A DNA stretch of 64,000 bases from Caenorhabditis remanei (lineage: Eukaryota > Nematoda > Chromadorea > Rhabditida > Rhabditidae). The position numbers and the translations under genes were made by a program. Positions 20,222 through 32,106 of this stretch are shown here, in pieces (positions within the stretch are counted from its first letter, which is position 1; each line of letters opens with the position of its first letter). The DNA lies in the NCBI RefSeq assembly GCF_010183535.1, contig NC_071328.1, positions 7,812,001 through 7,876,000 of the forward strand. The letters run 5' to 3'. Under the pieces are notes generated by a model, which was not told the origin of the DNA, made no database searches, and saw nothing but the letters and a program-made list of their open reading frames with translations.

Positions 20222-22849
20222 CTATCGCTAGTGCCCACAACTCTATCGGACTGGTGTGACGAGCTGAACGAGAATAGATGATTGCAATGGAAGGTGAAGT
20301 GAACTGTAAACCATTTAAAAATATTTGTTATTTCACGAGTCATGAAAAAGTAAACAATATGCAACACGAAATGGAGCGGTTTCGAAAAATTGAAGAGGAA
20401 AATTCTGGTTTATTTTTCATTTAAATTAGCTAAAAAATTGAACCAAAACAACTGCTAGTGGGAAATAGCGAAAACCGATTCGTTCGCGAACACAGAAATA
20501 AATAAGGCATGAAAGAAGAGAAACAGGAGAGACAAATAATAGGAGAGACGCAGGGTACAAAGAAACGCATTTTTCAGAGAGTTTCAGAAAAAGCAGAAAA
20601 ATTTTTTGAAATTTTTTTTTTGAACTGTTCTCTGACGATCAACTAACAAGGGTTTTACGAAAAGTGAACGATTTCAGAAAAAAAAAACAATATCAATAAT
20701 ATAAAAATAATAATCGGAGAAGAATACTACAACCAAGTAAGTTTTCGATTATAATCAGAAGGAAAAAAGAGAAAATTCTGTTAAACGATAAACAAGAAAA
20801 ACTAACTGATAGCGGCGGTGTGAAGCGGAAGAGAGAATGACAGATACCAGTGTTCACGGAGGAGAGAGATAGAAAGGGCGAGAAGAATGAGAGAAAAGTG
20901 GGGGAGGCGAGCAAAAAAGTATGACTCATACCGAATTTTCTAGAACGTCGAATTTTGGAAAATCTATTCAGTGCTGTGTTTCGAGGAAAAAAATCAATAA
21001 TGTATGAAATCAAACCAGAAGAGTGTGAGAAAGTGATTCCTTCATCACAAATATCAAACTTTAATTGATTGCTTTTGAAGAATTAAGCGGGCAGCTGCAA
21101 ATCGGAAACAATCGAAACTGTGTGAAGGGAGAACGACTGCTGCTACCTCCGCTCCACAGTCGACAAGGCGAAAAGAAAAGAGAGATGGGGCAGTTAAAAT
21201 AGACACAGATACTGCAAAACATCTGCCAACGCGGGAAAACGAAACCAAACGAAAGGGGAATGAAAAAAAGGAGAAGAATCGAGAAGATGGAGAAGAAAAA
21301 AGAAAAGGGCAGAAGAGAAAATGAATAAAAACGGAGAGAAAAGGATTTATGCGTTTCTGAAGATCTGATAGAAAAAGAGAAGTAAATAATTTGTATGAGA
21401 CCATGGGTAGCGAACATGAAGTTCTTCGGATGGAAGGAGTGTCTGGATCTACACTCGTTGATATATCCCCGACCTAATCTACAAGAATCTATTTTACAAT
21501 CCATAACACACTATTTCAAGAACGGCGCTGCCTAGGAAAAGGGCATCCGAAACACAGCCGATGCATCATTTCTCCGTAAAATCATCATGAATCAGTTCTT
21601 CACATAAGAAATTTTAAATGAATCCATAAACGAGTATATATTTTTCCGTTTGCTACCGCCAACTACGGCAGCTCTGGAGAAGCCTAACTACAATTGCAAG
21701 AGCTTTTTGGTCGTTCGCTTGAATAAAGCTGCTATTTCGACTTATAGTGTTCTCCTCTTTCTTATTCTCATTCTCTTGACACGGGCCCACCGTCGCCCCA
21801 AGGTGTCAAGTCACATTCGAAAGATGCTCACCTAGAGTATTAACAAGGGAACCCCAATCACTTGTAAGTTTGTAATTTGATGAAACTTTGGTGAGAGGTC
21901 ATGGGCCCCTCCAATAGAGCTCCCATAAAATATTGGAGCACGCTCGACACTCTGCTCTGAGTTATGAGCTCTCGAAGTTTGGAACAGTTCTTCCCTGGAT
22001 GAATTGTTGCAAGTATGTCTTCCTAATGATCTAACTACAAAATTTGTAGCTTATCTGTGGTTGATTATTATAAAATCCTTTACTTTAAACGTTGGTACAC
22101 TTTCTCGATTTTCTATTTCCGTCTTTATCGCTGTAAGACACTGTTTTGTTGAGCCCAATGAACGATTTGTCATCATTTTTCGAAGTTTTCCCTAATTTGT
22201 TCAAAATACTAGAAATCAGAATCTGATATGAAATATCTTTGCGATACAGTGTTCTTTATCATATTTCCATGTTGTCTGATGAATTGTAATCATTTTTCAT
22301 TTTGTTCTTATCACTTTGATCTCTTGCACCTTCTTTTCACGTGAAATGCCTGAAGTGCGGGTACAGTACCCTGGAAATCTAATAGTATATAAAAATCTGT
22401 TGTTAATCATTATCATAAGACGAAATTACGTCATCGAATGCAAACGATGACTATTCGATTGTTACAGTACTATTTAAGTATGTGCTACCTGTTTTCATAT
22501 TTATAGTTGTTATTTAATTCACTTTATCGTTGTCAACTTTTCGAATTTTTATGAAAAACTGTGTAACAAAATCTTCTTCAAGTCATATCTGTTGAATCGA
22601 TGACAATTATCAAATCAAAAAATGAAGAAATGTATCCTATAGTCGGAATCGAATACTGTACGAATTGTCATCATTATCCTTTTGATCTTCGTCTTGTCTC
22701 CGCCCACTGCACCCACTATCAAGTTCATAAAAAAGATGGAAAAGGAGTGATTTGTATCAAAGAACAAAACACAGTATCATTATATATAAGGAAATCAAAA
22801 ATAAATAAAACCAGCCAGTCTATCAGATATCTCTTTTAGAACCATCAGT
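20222..22849. promoter_or_regulatory. Upstream region of bZIP gene and of UGT
   Basis: A probable first leader exon of the bZIP gene ends at 20222 (GCGATAG/GTAAGACT on the minus strand). Beyond it lies GA-rich DNA (about 20500-21400). GAGACGCAG near 20546 is the reverse complement of CTGCGTCTC, a motif enriched at Caenorhabditis promoters. Frames in 20693-21510 on the minus strand are Phe/Ser-rich read-throughs of GA tracts. A 79-codon frame at 22600-22839 (+), just before the UGT start, has some Cys/His (YCTNCHHYPFD) but no splice support. No RNA gene seen. Confidence 0.4.
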
Positions 22850-24762
22850 ATGAACAATTTTAAGATTTTCTTGCAATCGATATTACTTTTATTTTGTTAC
22901 AATCCTACTGCATCTCTGAAAATTCTTGTATATTCTCCTGCATTTGCTGCAAGTCACACCAATTATATGGCTAGATTAGCGGATACATTGACTGAAGCTG
23001 GACACAATGTCACATTTTTTGTACCAATTATAGATGAATCTAGAGAAAATCATTTGGGAGTCAAGCTGACGAAAGATGTTATAAAGCTGGAGGTGAGGCA
23101 ACATGTGTTAGTAAAACATGGATTATTATACTTTTCCTTCGAATCTTGATTTTTGAAAACTCTGAGTTTTTTAGCAAGATGAAATAATGAAGGTAAAGAA
23201 GATTTCAATTGACAAAATTACCGGAAAGTTCTGGACAATGGATGTGACGTCACAGAATGGACGAATGTTGTTTGAAACATTTTACGAACAAGTCGTTCTG
23301 CTCACTGGAAATTTGTTTCGAAACAAAGAAATAATTGAACAATTAAGATCTCGAGAATACGATGTCGCAATTGCTGAACCAGTCATGTTAAATGGATTGG
23401 CTCTGTTCCGACATCTAGGCATAGAGAAGGTTGTAATTGCTAGCTCTTGTCCTAACTATGATATTGTAATGGCTGCGATGGGGGAGCCAGGAGAAACTAG
23501 TTATGTTCCAGGTTGGTATATTGAGTATTAAAACTTCGATTATTAAAAGCTTACAAAGCTTAAAATTAAATATTTCAGCTGTGTTCTCTGGAGTCACGGG
23601 GGATCGGATGGACTTTGCCAACCGATTCGAAAACCACGAAATCTACAACTTAATGCTTCAAATTTACAAGGAAATGTTCGATGATGAAGCGAAAGTATTC
23701 AGGAGCTTTCTAGGAGACGATTTTCCAAATTGGGAAGAACTGATTCCTGATACTTCTCTTCATTTTGCGAATTCGATTCCATACATTGATTTCCCTCGAC
23801 CTTCCATTCAAAAAACAATAGACATTGGAGGAATTTCAGTGGATATCGAAAAGATCCAGTCAGAAAAGTTGAGCTCGGACTGGGATGTGATATTAGATAA
23901 ACGAGAAAAAAACATGTTTTTGTCGTTTGGATCTCTTGCAAAGTCAAGTGAAATGCCCCAAGAATACAAGAACAACTTGATCCATGTTTTCAAGTCAATG
24001 CCAAATGTTACGTTCATCTGGAAGTATGAATCTGATGACGTCAGTTTTGCTGATGGAATTGAGAATGTGATATTCGTAAAATGGGCTCCACAAACTGCCC
24101 TGTTGAGTACGTCAGCAATAGGGTCCTGTTATCAAAATTCATTTTTCAGATGACAATCGTCTCACTGCGTTTTTAGGACATTGAGGACTTGGAAGCACTT
24201 TCGAAGCTTCATTCCTAGGGAAACCAGCTATTATGGTTAGTGGTTTTTGGATTGAATTTTTTTTTTGATAATAGGAACTTTATCTCTTTTAGGTGCCTAT
24301 CTTCTGGGATCAAACGAGAAACAGTCACATGTTGAGCCGACTTGGAATGACAATTACTCTTCACAAAAGCGATCTCGGAGACCTTTTAAAGCTAGAAAAC
24401 ACATTTTTTGAAATTCTGAACAACGAAAGTTATCGATTATCAGCAGAAAAAGTAGCAGATGTGATAAGAAATCAGCCAACGAAACCAAAGGAACTGGTGG
24501 TCAAATATATAGAATTTGTTGGAAAGTGAGTTACCACTTTAAAAATTTAGTCAACCAGAAATGTATTTCCAGATACGGTCCATTCCACCATATGACTCCA
24601 TATAGTGTAAAGATGCCATGGTATCAACGATACAACTACGATGTCTATTTGTACAAGTTTTTGTTATACTTTGTACCCACTTTTGTATTTATAATTGTTT
24701 TAAAAACCGCCCTTTTTTATTTACCGATTCGGTTGGTTTCAAAAGTCAAGAAAAATAATTGA
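22850..24762 (+). pseudogene. UDP-glucuronosyltransferase with one in-frame stop
   Basis: Six exons (22850-23092, 23175-23511, 23579-24106, 24150-24235, 24293-24525, 24573-24762) with good splice sites join into 539 codons. Signal peptide near residues 1-22, probable catalytic histidine H36 in AASHTNYM, FSGVTGDRMDF, FLSFGSLAKSSEMP, VIFVKWAPQTALLNDNRLTA, WDQTRNSHMLSRLGM, and a C-terminal membrane anchor followed by a KVKKNN retention-like tail. These ER enzymes transfer sugar from UDP-sugars to lipophilic compounds. In the signature normally read as T/G-HGG-GS, codon 381 is TGA (24182-24184) in place of the first glycine codon; a single G-to-T change from GGA explains it. The product would stop before the donor-sugar contacts and the anchor. 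The gene is otherwise intact, so this is either a young pseudogene or a sequencing error. Confidence 0.85.
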
Positions 24763-24971
24763 GTAATAAAACTTTTTATAATTTAATCTGCTGCGAAGTT
24801 GAAATCAGTTATAGATAAAATATTTATTGATGTTCTTTTCTTCAGATAAAAAGGAATAGTTGCAGGATGGAGATATTAATGAAATAACGGAAGATGTTGG
24901 TAATTACAAGAAACATGGCATTTGAGAGAATGGAAAATGGAAAGAATACGATACGAGACAGTTAGAATCAA

Positions 24972-26232
24972 TTAGTGAATGGAAATGGCATCGAAGTTGG
25001 AAATATCGTCGAGTGCATCGAAGTCATCCGGAATATCATCTGGAATATAAAAATTTTCAGTATTCATGGAGTGGTCAGAATTCCTGCAGAAAAGTCACAT
25101 TGTCTAGTCCACAATGTTGTAGACTATAAGTCTAACATTTCTAATGCCTAGAACTACAGTAGTTCTTGCTTTTCTAGTACTTTCTAGGTTCAGAATAGCT
25201 ATTCTTGTAACTATGCTTCTGATTATTCTTACCGTTCTTTTCATCGTTTACCACTTGCTTGGTCTCGCTACTCTCCGACTTCTCAGCTACTTGCTCAATC
25301 TTTTTGGGTTCCTCTTTCTTTGGTTCCTCCTTCTCTGGCTCCGTCTTCTCCGTCTCCGCCTTCTCTGGCTCCGTCTTCTCCGTCCCCGTCTTCTTTGGCT
25401 CCGCCTTCTCTGTGTCCTTCGTCGTTGGCTCCTCAAACTTGTAGTTCTTGAAGTCCTGAGCACACTCTGCACATCCTTTGTAAGTTATCTCATTGAAGAA
25501 TGGATCGTACAGTTCATGAACAATCTGTCCATCTGATTTTCCTGTCCAAACGAGGACTCGACATTGAGCAATGCTACAGTATCTACCGTATTTCCCACGG
25601 TTTTTGTAGTAGAAATTGTGAGCACGATTAGCCAATGGGAACGGTTCCATTTTCGCAAGTTCATTGTAAAAAATCGTCTTCTGATCATCCATACAAGTGA
25701 CGATTTTTCCAGCGGCAGTTGGGTAGAAGCAGCATCCAGCCAAGAATTGGTTTCCGAGTTCATCATTGTAAATTGTGATTTGTAGGTTTTTGGACAGTCG
25801 TTTGTAGCTGAAGTAGCCTTTCTCTCCTGGTCCTCCTGCTTTATAAGCACGAATAGCACGGAATTCTTGGCAGCTTGATCCTATTTCGAAATTCGATCCG
25901 GCCATGGAAACAGCAATGGCGTTCTGTGGAATCTCAATCGAATCTGAGATCGCTTTGTATCTCTCTCCAACAAATTTTTGGATCCAATCGAGACATTCTT
26001 TACTCCCGTGTTCTATTCCTGCCACTCCCACAGTTACTCCGAGATAGCCATAAGTTTTTTTGATTTCTTGGAAGTCTACAGTCTTCTTCAGAATCTTCGG
26101 AACGTGTGGATGACGTGTCTCTTCGTATCCTTTCGCCATTCTTCGGTGTTTCACAAGTTCATCAACGATTTTGGCGGGCGTTTCGAAGATACCGCCCGTG
26201 TTTGAGAGGGCAGATGGGATACTCATTATCAT
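24972..26232 (-). CDS. YGRYC-family protein 8, Lys/Glu-repeat linker
   Basis: Exon 1 (26232-25233) and a short exon 2 (25039-24972) encode 355 residues. Domain blocks: AKGYEETRHPHVPKILKKTV, IPQNAIAVSMAGSNFEIGSS, CQEFRAI, YFSYKRLSKNLQITIYNDEL, FLAGCCFYP, MEPFPLANR, YGRYCSIAQCRVLVW and CAECAQDFKNYKFEEP. The phase-1 intron that normally follows EP is absent. The exon instead continues into imperfect repeats of EKTEPEKAE/EEPKK type and a Ser/Lys/Asn stretch, then splices at AACG/GTAAG in phase 1 to an acidic end (DDIPDDFDALDDISNFDA). That end resembles the acidic tails of genes 1, 2 and 6 and shows the 3' exon is real. About 210 bp separate it from the convergent UGT gene. Start at ATGATAATG; the second ATG is equally possible. 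Confidence 0.8.
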
Positions 26233-27005
26233 TGAATGGGCTCGATACCTGGAAAAAAGAATGCTTAGTTACGAATGAGAGTAGATTGAAGAGAAGAGAC
26301 AAGCAGATAAGAAAGAAAAATTCAAAAAAGGAGAGCTAGTAACGCAGTACTTTGTTATTGACAACGATCACAAGACGCTAACTGAACAAATACAATTGCT
26401 GCATTTTTGCCTGAAAATGAATGTTTTGATTCTATGTGAGAGACTCAAAGCATTTGCACCGACCGGTTGGTGTGTCCTTATGTACACAAACCCTCTAAAT
26501 GAGGCATAACGTGCCTCATCAAGAACAACGGTCCTGCCTCTCTAATAGGTTACTAGCTAGAGCAGACACCTCATGTCCCGGACTGCTCATAAGATCTTTA
26601 TCTCTTTCTCTGACGACGTTCTGGGGTCTACGTGATTCTGGAGAAAAAAGGAGAATTCCCAGACGATGTTAGAGCAAATTTGACAAGAAGGAAGTATGAC
26701 TCTACATAGTGTGGCAGCATTGAAGTTCAGCAAGACGAATGAAAATAGAGTGGTAATCCAGAGTTTAAAAAATATTTCATCAAACTAATAGTAAGTGGTC
26801 GTTGAAAAAATCTGGAAAGTCCAATCACGTAAGTTGTTACTAAGAACAATCTAACGTACGCACTAGTCGTTTCAAACAGGAATAGATAGCAAGGTGAGGA
26901 AGTGTGTGCGCGAGAGAAGAAGAGGACCATTCTAATCCGTGCATTAGGCATTACGACTCACTAACAAAACGACAGTGCCACCTGGCTAATTACATGGAGG
27001 AACAA

Positions 27006-27021
27006 CCCCCCCCCCCCCCCC
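27006..27021. repeat. C16 homopolymer tract
   Basis: An uninterrupted run of about 16 cytosines, G16 on the other strand, able to form a G-quadruplex. Confidence 0.8.
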
Positions 27022-27087
27022 ATTGCTACCGAGTTCTGTACTTTTCCGTAAGATTTTTGTGGGTCTTTGGGACTATGGAGCAACTCG

Positions 27088-27151
27088 CAAGTGCAACTCG
27101 ACTAAACTAAGGTATTTTTCAAGTGCAACTCGACTAAACTAAGGTATTTTT
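27088..27151. repeat. 32-bp tandem duplication
   Basis: CAAGTGCAACTCGACTAAAC plus 12 further bases, repeated twice in direct orientation with no visible difference; a recent slippage or replication duplication. Confidence 0.8.
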
Positions 27152-28219
27152 GGCATAAAATGTGTCCTCATACTCTATCAGCAATGTAGTTCAGAATTGG
27201 AGTACAACTTAATAGCTTTTTTCTAAAGTTTTTTTTCAAAATTTGGCAAAATTTCAATATATGCAACTCTTCGTAGTCATTTGAAATAGGAAAAAGGAAA
27301 ACGGGACGGTGACTTGAAAATAAGAGGAAGAGGTACGTAGCAGGATGGAACAGTGTGTGCGCGAAAAAAGAGAGGACGGTGAGGACCATTCTCACCCGAA
27401 GCAAACCTACTATTAGTCTCATCAAAAAACGAGAGCATCAACTGGCTAATAGCCGCCTGTGGAGGACATCGTCGACTGCTCTCGCGGACATATAAAAAAG
27501 TTTTTTTCGAGTTCTCATGATTCTGGATTCGCATTAACAGGTTGTACGTTAAGTAAGTTTGAGCTATGCTTGAAATGAAGGGAGTAACAGCTTGAAATGT
27601 AATTCAGAAGGAGAATAAACATTCAAGTGACAATTTTCAGCTTGTTTGGAGTGTTTTTCAATCAAAAATAGTTCCGCCAAAAGGATGAACTTCGTTGAAC
27701 TCTCAACATAAATTGGAAAAATTTTTCCCTAATGTAAGAACCTACTATTCCTATCACACAGAATGAAGAAAACTAATCGATGGTCTAAGAAAATGAGAGA
27801 AAAGGTAGGAAACCAGACGGAATGGTGGGTGTGCGCGAGAGAGAGAACGGAATGGACCATTCTAATCCGAAGCAAAAAAAGAAGAAAGAGAACGAGAGGC
27901 CGGAGAGTCAACTAATAGAGACGGAGAGAAGTTAGAAGAGGTCCCGTGATGTTGAAGAGAAAGAGAAGAGAAGAGGGCCGTGTGGTGGGTGCGCATTGAC
28001 GGTCGATATGCCCTCGGAAGAAGAAGAAAAAGAAGAAAACAAACATCTGTTCATAATAGAAAGCAGCTGAGAATAATTGGAATGATATCTGGATTGATTA
28101 ATATTTAATGAATGAGGTTTTTTGTGACTTTGCCACCGCTTGAAGACTCAAAGTCTCATATGGAGTTCCCTACGTTTTTATTAAAAAGCTTTTTTTCAAA
28201 AGTTTTATTCAAAAACCTA

Positions 28220-29319
28220 TTATCTTGTTTCTCTGGTCTTAACTGTCTTTACCCTTCCACCGCTGACAAATCTTCTTCTAAAAATTGGATGAGTGAAATA
28301 GAAATAACATACAATTATGTGAGCGCGCGCGTCTATAAACCATGGTCTGATCACATAAAGGACAAAATTAAAATGATTTAAAATGTTCGAAATGGCAATC
28401 GATGAGTTGATAATGACAGGTAGAAGGATCAGAGTCATCGTAATTGTGAGGCTTTTCTCCGCATTTCGATCGTACTTTCGGCGGACTACGGTACTTCTGA
28501 AAATGAAATTGTAATGTAGGGAGGGGTACGGTACTTACAGTTTACGACTTTGCCAGAGTTTCCAAAACATGCATATATTGAGTAAAAGTATCATTATAAT
28601 GAAAAATGGATATATTAGAACTTCAATAATCTTGCTTGTGCTCTGAAAATTTGATTGAATTTACTCTTGCAATAAAAGGAAACCAACCATATTCCCATTT
28701 TCAGAATCTGAAATTATCAAAAAAGATCCTGTTGGAAACTTTGAATCGGATGGACCAATGCACGTAACATTCATGAAATATGTAGGGAGAGCCAGAAGGA
28801 AAGAAATTGGGAAATTAAATAGAGTGATGTAAATGATGAATGATGCCTGAAAATGAGAGTTCTCGAAAATATTTATCTGGACAAACAGACACACAGACTT
28901 ACATCCTTTCCAGTTTCCGTAAAAAGAAAGAAAACTCGTATGAGACAAAATGAAATAGTGGATAAATTTTTAGCATAAACAACAGCATGATTGAAAAACA
29001 TCAGAAATCGCAAAAAGTTGTTCATATAGCATATGGAAGTCATATCGAGAAGTGCAGCGTCTGGTATTCTCATCGTCAAAAAACTTGTGATGACGTGGCA
29101 AATATTCAGGATTTGCATTATCAAGAACTGCTGATATAATGCCGGATGGATAGTGTTAGGATTGAGAGTCCTCCGTTTTTTGAAGTAGAATACAACCATT
29201 TTGAAGGTAACTATAATAGGCGGGATACTGTAGAGCGCACTGAAAATGGCGAAGAAACTAAAATATTCAAAAGAAACGATCATTTCGAAGTTTGAGAATG
29301 AATAACACAAATCAGAAAT
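28220..29319 (-). CDS. Seven-transmembrane chemoreceptor (srg/sru/srv group)
   Basis: Four exons (about 29319-28903, 28846-28688, 28642-28540, 28496-28220) join in frame. Exon 1 holds TM1 (FSALYSIPPIIVTFKMVVFY) to TM3, with FLTMRIPDAALLDM and FNHAVVYAKNLSTISFCLIR, which fit the FLTxRLP and third-helix pattern of the nematode Srg superfamily (srg, sru, srv). Exon 2 covers TM4 and an extracellular loop with one cysteine, exon 3 TM5, exon 4 TM6-7, ending RPWFIDARAHIIVCYFYFTH, then PIFRRRF and a basic tail. These are G-protein-coupled receptors of sensory cilia. The N-terminus is uncertain. An acceptor at 29320 opens exon 1, so a short upstream exon may exist, or translation may start at the internal Met of MIVSFEYF. 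The subfamily is not certain. Confidence 0.8.
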
Positions 29320-30707
29320 CTGAAAACGGAATTTAGAATTACAGACGTATATTTCTGTTGGAAGGCTGGAATTAAGTTTTGGTGCTGGCCTTTTCAGGAA
29401 GAAAGGAGTTAGAGTTGATCGAGAAAAATAGAGAACTGCTAAGGAAAAACAGATGGAATATTAAGAATCGGAAATGGAGTGATTCATGGAGATTCTGCTT
29501 TTGAAAGTTCATTAATACTGGTAATACAGACGACGTCATTTTCAAGCAGACAGTGATGCACCTTCATTTCCTCTGGGTATTCTAATTTTTGCTAGGTTTT
29601 TGATCTCCAATCTGTGAAAAGGGTTATTCAAAACAGTATGAAACATCAGAAGATGGGATTACCGTCAATGTTGTAATTGATGAGCACCTTCATTAGAAAC
29701 ACATCTGTAATAAAAGCCCATCCACATGAACCCGACTTATCGCATTTTTTTTTACTTTTTTCCGAATTTGTTATTTTGATTGACTTGTAAGATACAGTTT
29801 GAAAAACTAAAGGACATCCAAAAGATTCCTTTGTAAATTCGAATCACATGTGCTTCAATTACAGTATTTACGGTATCTGAAAATTGAAAGATGGAAGCTT
29901 CAAACTTTTGAAACCCATTTTGCCGTTTGGTTTACAATGATTGATATTCAACATAAAATTCTTTCCTCCTTGACAACAACTCTTCGCCCGCATCACGCCA
30001 AGAGCGGTCAGCATTCAGAAGGCTGTCCGAAGTTTTTTCGATCGATCTGATACACAACATGCTGTGCCACGCTCCTACGAATAAACACTGTGAACAAGAT
30101 GCGCTCAATAACGCTTTTTCTCTTTTTTATTCCTCTTTTATGGTAATTCATGTGAAACTTCATTTTATCACTATGGTCAAGAACGCCAAAGGTATATTTG
30201 TTTAATCGTTTCTTTTCTTTTCTTCACATATTTTCCTCCTTTTGACACACTTTTTTTCCAATAGATAAAAAAAGACGTAGAAGAGGTGGATAAGACAAAG
30301 TTCAGAAAGAAACTGGCGAAGAGCTACGTTTTCGACATTTCTGAGTGAGGCGAAATTTTATTTCTCTAAATACAACTTCAACCTTGTTCTGAAATAGGAT
30401 ACACCTACACTAATCATTGTCGTTTCCCTTTTTTGATATATTTTCTCTTCTCGTAGTTTCGATGAAGTTATACACAATTTTTGGGAAATAAGGTGTGTTT
30501 TCGAGAGAAGAAAAGGAAAATATTTGAGAGACATAAACTAATAATTATCAAATCCCCAAAGACTCGCCTTTCGTTTGGCTCTCTAGCATATTTTTAATAT
30601 CAATCTTGTTTCTGGTGCAGTTATACATTTGATTCATCTTAATCGTTCCTTACAGTCCTCTTATACTCACTTTTACTTCCACTGTGAATTTCTTTTTGTT
30701 TCCAGGT
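29320..30707. other. Intergenic; possible small exons
   Basis: Upstream of the chemoreceptor and of the small-gene cluster. An ATG near 30097 begins MRSITLFLFFIPLL, signal-peptide-like, before GTAATT, and an exon-like segment 30286-30350 (KKDVEEVDKTKFRKKLAKSY) has an AATAG acceptor and GTGAG donor, but no phase joins them without a stop. The frame at 29850-30050 (+) is unremarkable. Confidence 0.3.
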
Positions 30708-31000
30708 ATGACTACTCTGTATGAAAAGCTCAATTTGCCGTTCGGGATCGGTTATACCTGGATTGGTGCAATGATAATCGTAAGTGAACGGAACTGCTGT
30801 TTTTCGGAGATTTTTCTACAAAATTACATTTTTCTCAGCTATTCGTCCGGTACGTTATCAATCGTGCACTCAGGAGACGTGGCCAGGAGTTCATGAGATA
30901 TACGGCGATGTTGGACAGAGCGATGAATCCAAACGGTGTTAATAAGAAGGGTGCTCAGTACGTCTACACGGATGATGATACAAGCAGTGATTCTGATTGA
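30708..31000 (+). CDS. Small membrane protein A, 77 residues
   Basis: Two exons (30708-30779, 30839-31000). The ATG is two bases inside an exon opened by TTGTTTCCAG. One transmembrane helix (GIGYTWIGAMIILFVRYVI, residues about 13-31) is split by a 59-nt phase-0 intron after MII. The cytosolic part is basic (NRALRRRGQEFMRY) and ends in an acidic DDDTSSDSD. AATAAA follows at about 31032. Not recognised. First of four tandem small-gene units that share the intron position within the helix. A type III (signal-less) topology with the basic side inward is likely. Confidence 0.65.
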
Positions 31001-31435
31001 AATTCGTCAACTTACGAAGACCCCAACCATGAAATAAACTTTGTTTATAATTTTATATCGCTTCACTTTTTTGCTCAAACAGACAATCAATTGGTAGTTT
31101 CGAAAGTTCACTCACTTCGATTCAGAATTCCAGTAGGTTTAATCTTCAGATTCCAAGTTTTACCTTATCAGAGCTTTTATCCCTGAAAACACCATTGACT
31201 CTGGAGTCGATCCATAATCAGAAACCACAATACTCACCACGAGATGTACACATATGCAAGTGCACACAATTTTCTGTCCTTCTTCATAACCACGAATTAG
31301 CTCCCAGAACGTGAGAATATGGATAGAATAATCACTACCTTTGTTTCGTTTCTCTCAGTTGACGTACACACATATGTCAGCATTTTGTTCTTTCTTGTTC
31401 ATTATCGATTTCCCACTGAATATTCAATTTCAGAA

Positions 31436-31679
31436 ATGGTCATCTATTGGATATTGAATGTTATTCACACTTTCTTGAATTTAATTCTCGGACTGGCGGT
31501 AATATTTTAACTGTTAAAAAGACGACTTTTCTTTGTTATTTCAGGTTTTCTTTGCAAGTTTTTGGCTATTCAACAACAATATGGAAGAGTACGATCGAAT
31601 CGAAGGAGTTGATTTGGAACGTCGGAGAAGAGAGAGAATGGAGGAGATAAGAGTGAGAGAAGGATTTAGAACTTTATGA
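31436..31679 (+). CDS. Small membrane protein B, 65 residues
   Basis: Two exons (31436-31498, 31545-31679), ATG three bases after a TTTCAG acceptor. The hydrophobic segment (NLILGLAVFFASFWLF, about residues 14-29) is interrupted by a 46-nt phase-0 intron after GLA. A strongly charged helix follows (MEEYDRIEGVDLERRRRER). CCAATAAA about 25 bases past the stop is a good polyadenylation signal. No family recognised; same gene plan as its neighbours, 436 bp after gene A. Confidence 0.65.
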
Positions 31680-32106
31680 GATTCCAAGTGTGCTCTTCTT
31701 TTTCCAATAAATTTTCTGTCGGTTTTTGCTCAGTCAGTGCTCACTAAATACAACATTGATTCTTCAAATTTGCCATATTTTGACAAATCTAATGAAAAAT
31801 CACGTTTGGAATGGTGTTTTTTTGCTACACTTAGTTTTAGTGAGAGAAAGAGATACGATTTAAAAATCTTTCGGTTTCCTGTTGATAATTTCTGTATTCA
31901 ACAGCTTTTGATCGCATCAAAAACGTAAGACGACCAAAAAGAACAAGCATACAAGATCAAATAACGTCATTCTCGTTTGACCAATTTGGCCTTTTTCTGT
32001 CTCCTTCCTCCTGATGTCCACCCTATACAACTTTCGATTTTCCTTACACTAATCGACCCCTTCAAGGCGATAGACCATTTATTGTCCACTTATTTTTTGC
32101 TAAAAA

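Larger units (their letters stand above)
26902..27880. repeat. Three diverged direct copies of a GC-rich module
   Basis: Copies at about 26902-26940, 27352-27410 and 27828-27880. Each has GTGTGCGCGA(G/A) then, within 15-35 bases, GGACCATTCTAATCCG or a close variant. The first two also share CTGGCTAAT further on; the third has only the similar CAACTAATAG. Spacing is about 450-480 bp. Origin unknown. Confidence 0.5.
26233..28219. other. Intergenic with short repeats
   Basis: Holds a C16 run, a 32-bp tandem duplication and three diverged copies of a GTGTGCGCGAGAGA plus GACCATTCTAATCCG module (listed separately). A TATAAAAAAG box is near 27490. Many small frames exist on the minus strand but none has splice context or similarity. 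Purine-rich DNA (27780-28045) precedes the 3' end of the chemoreceptor gene. Confidence 0.4.

Noticed and set aside
20693..21510. Phe/Ser/Leu-rich minus-strand ORFs
   Set aside because: Antisense of GA-rich promoter DNA; no splice signals.
25144..25536. 130-codon plus-strand Leu/Arg-rich ORF
   Set aside because: Complement of the Lys/Glu repeat in YGRYC gene 8, a common artefact.
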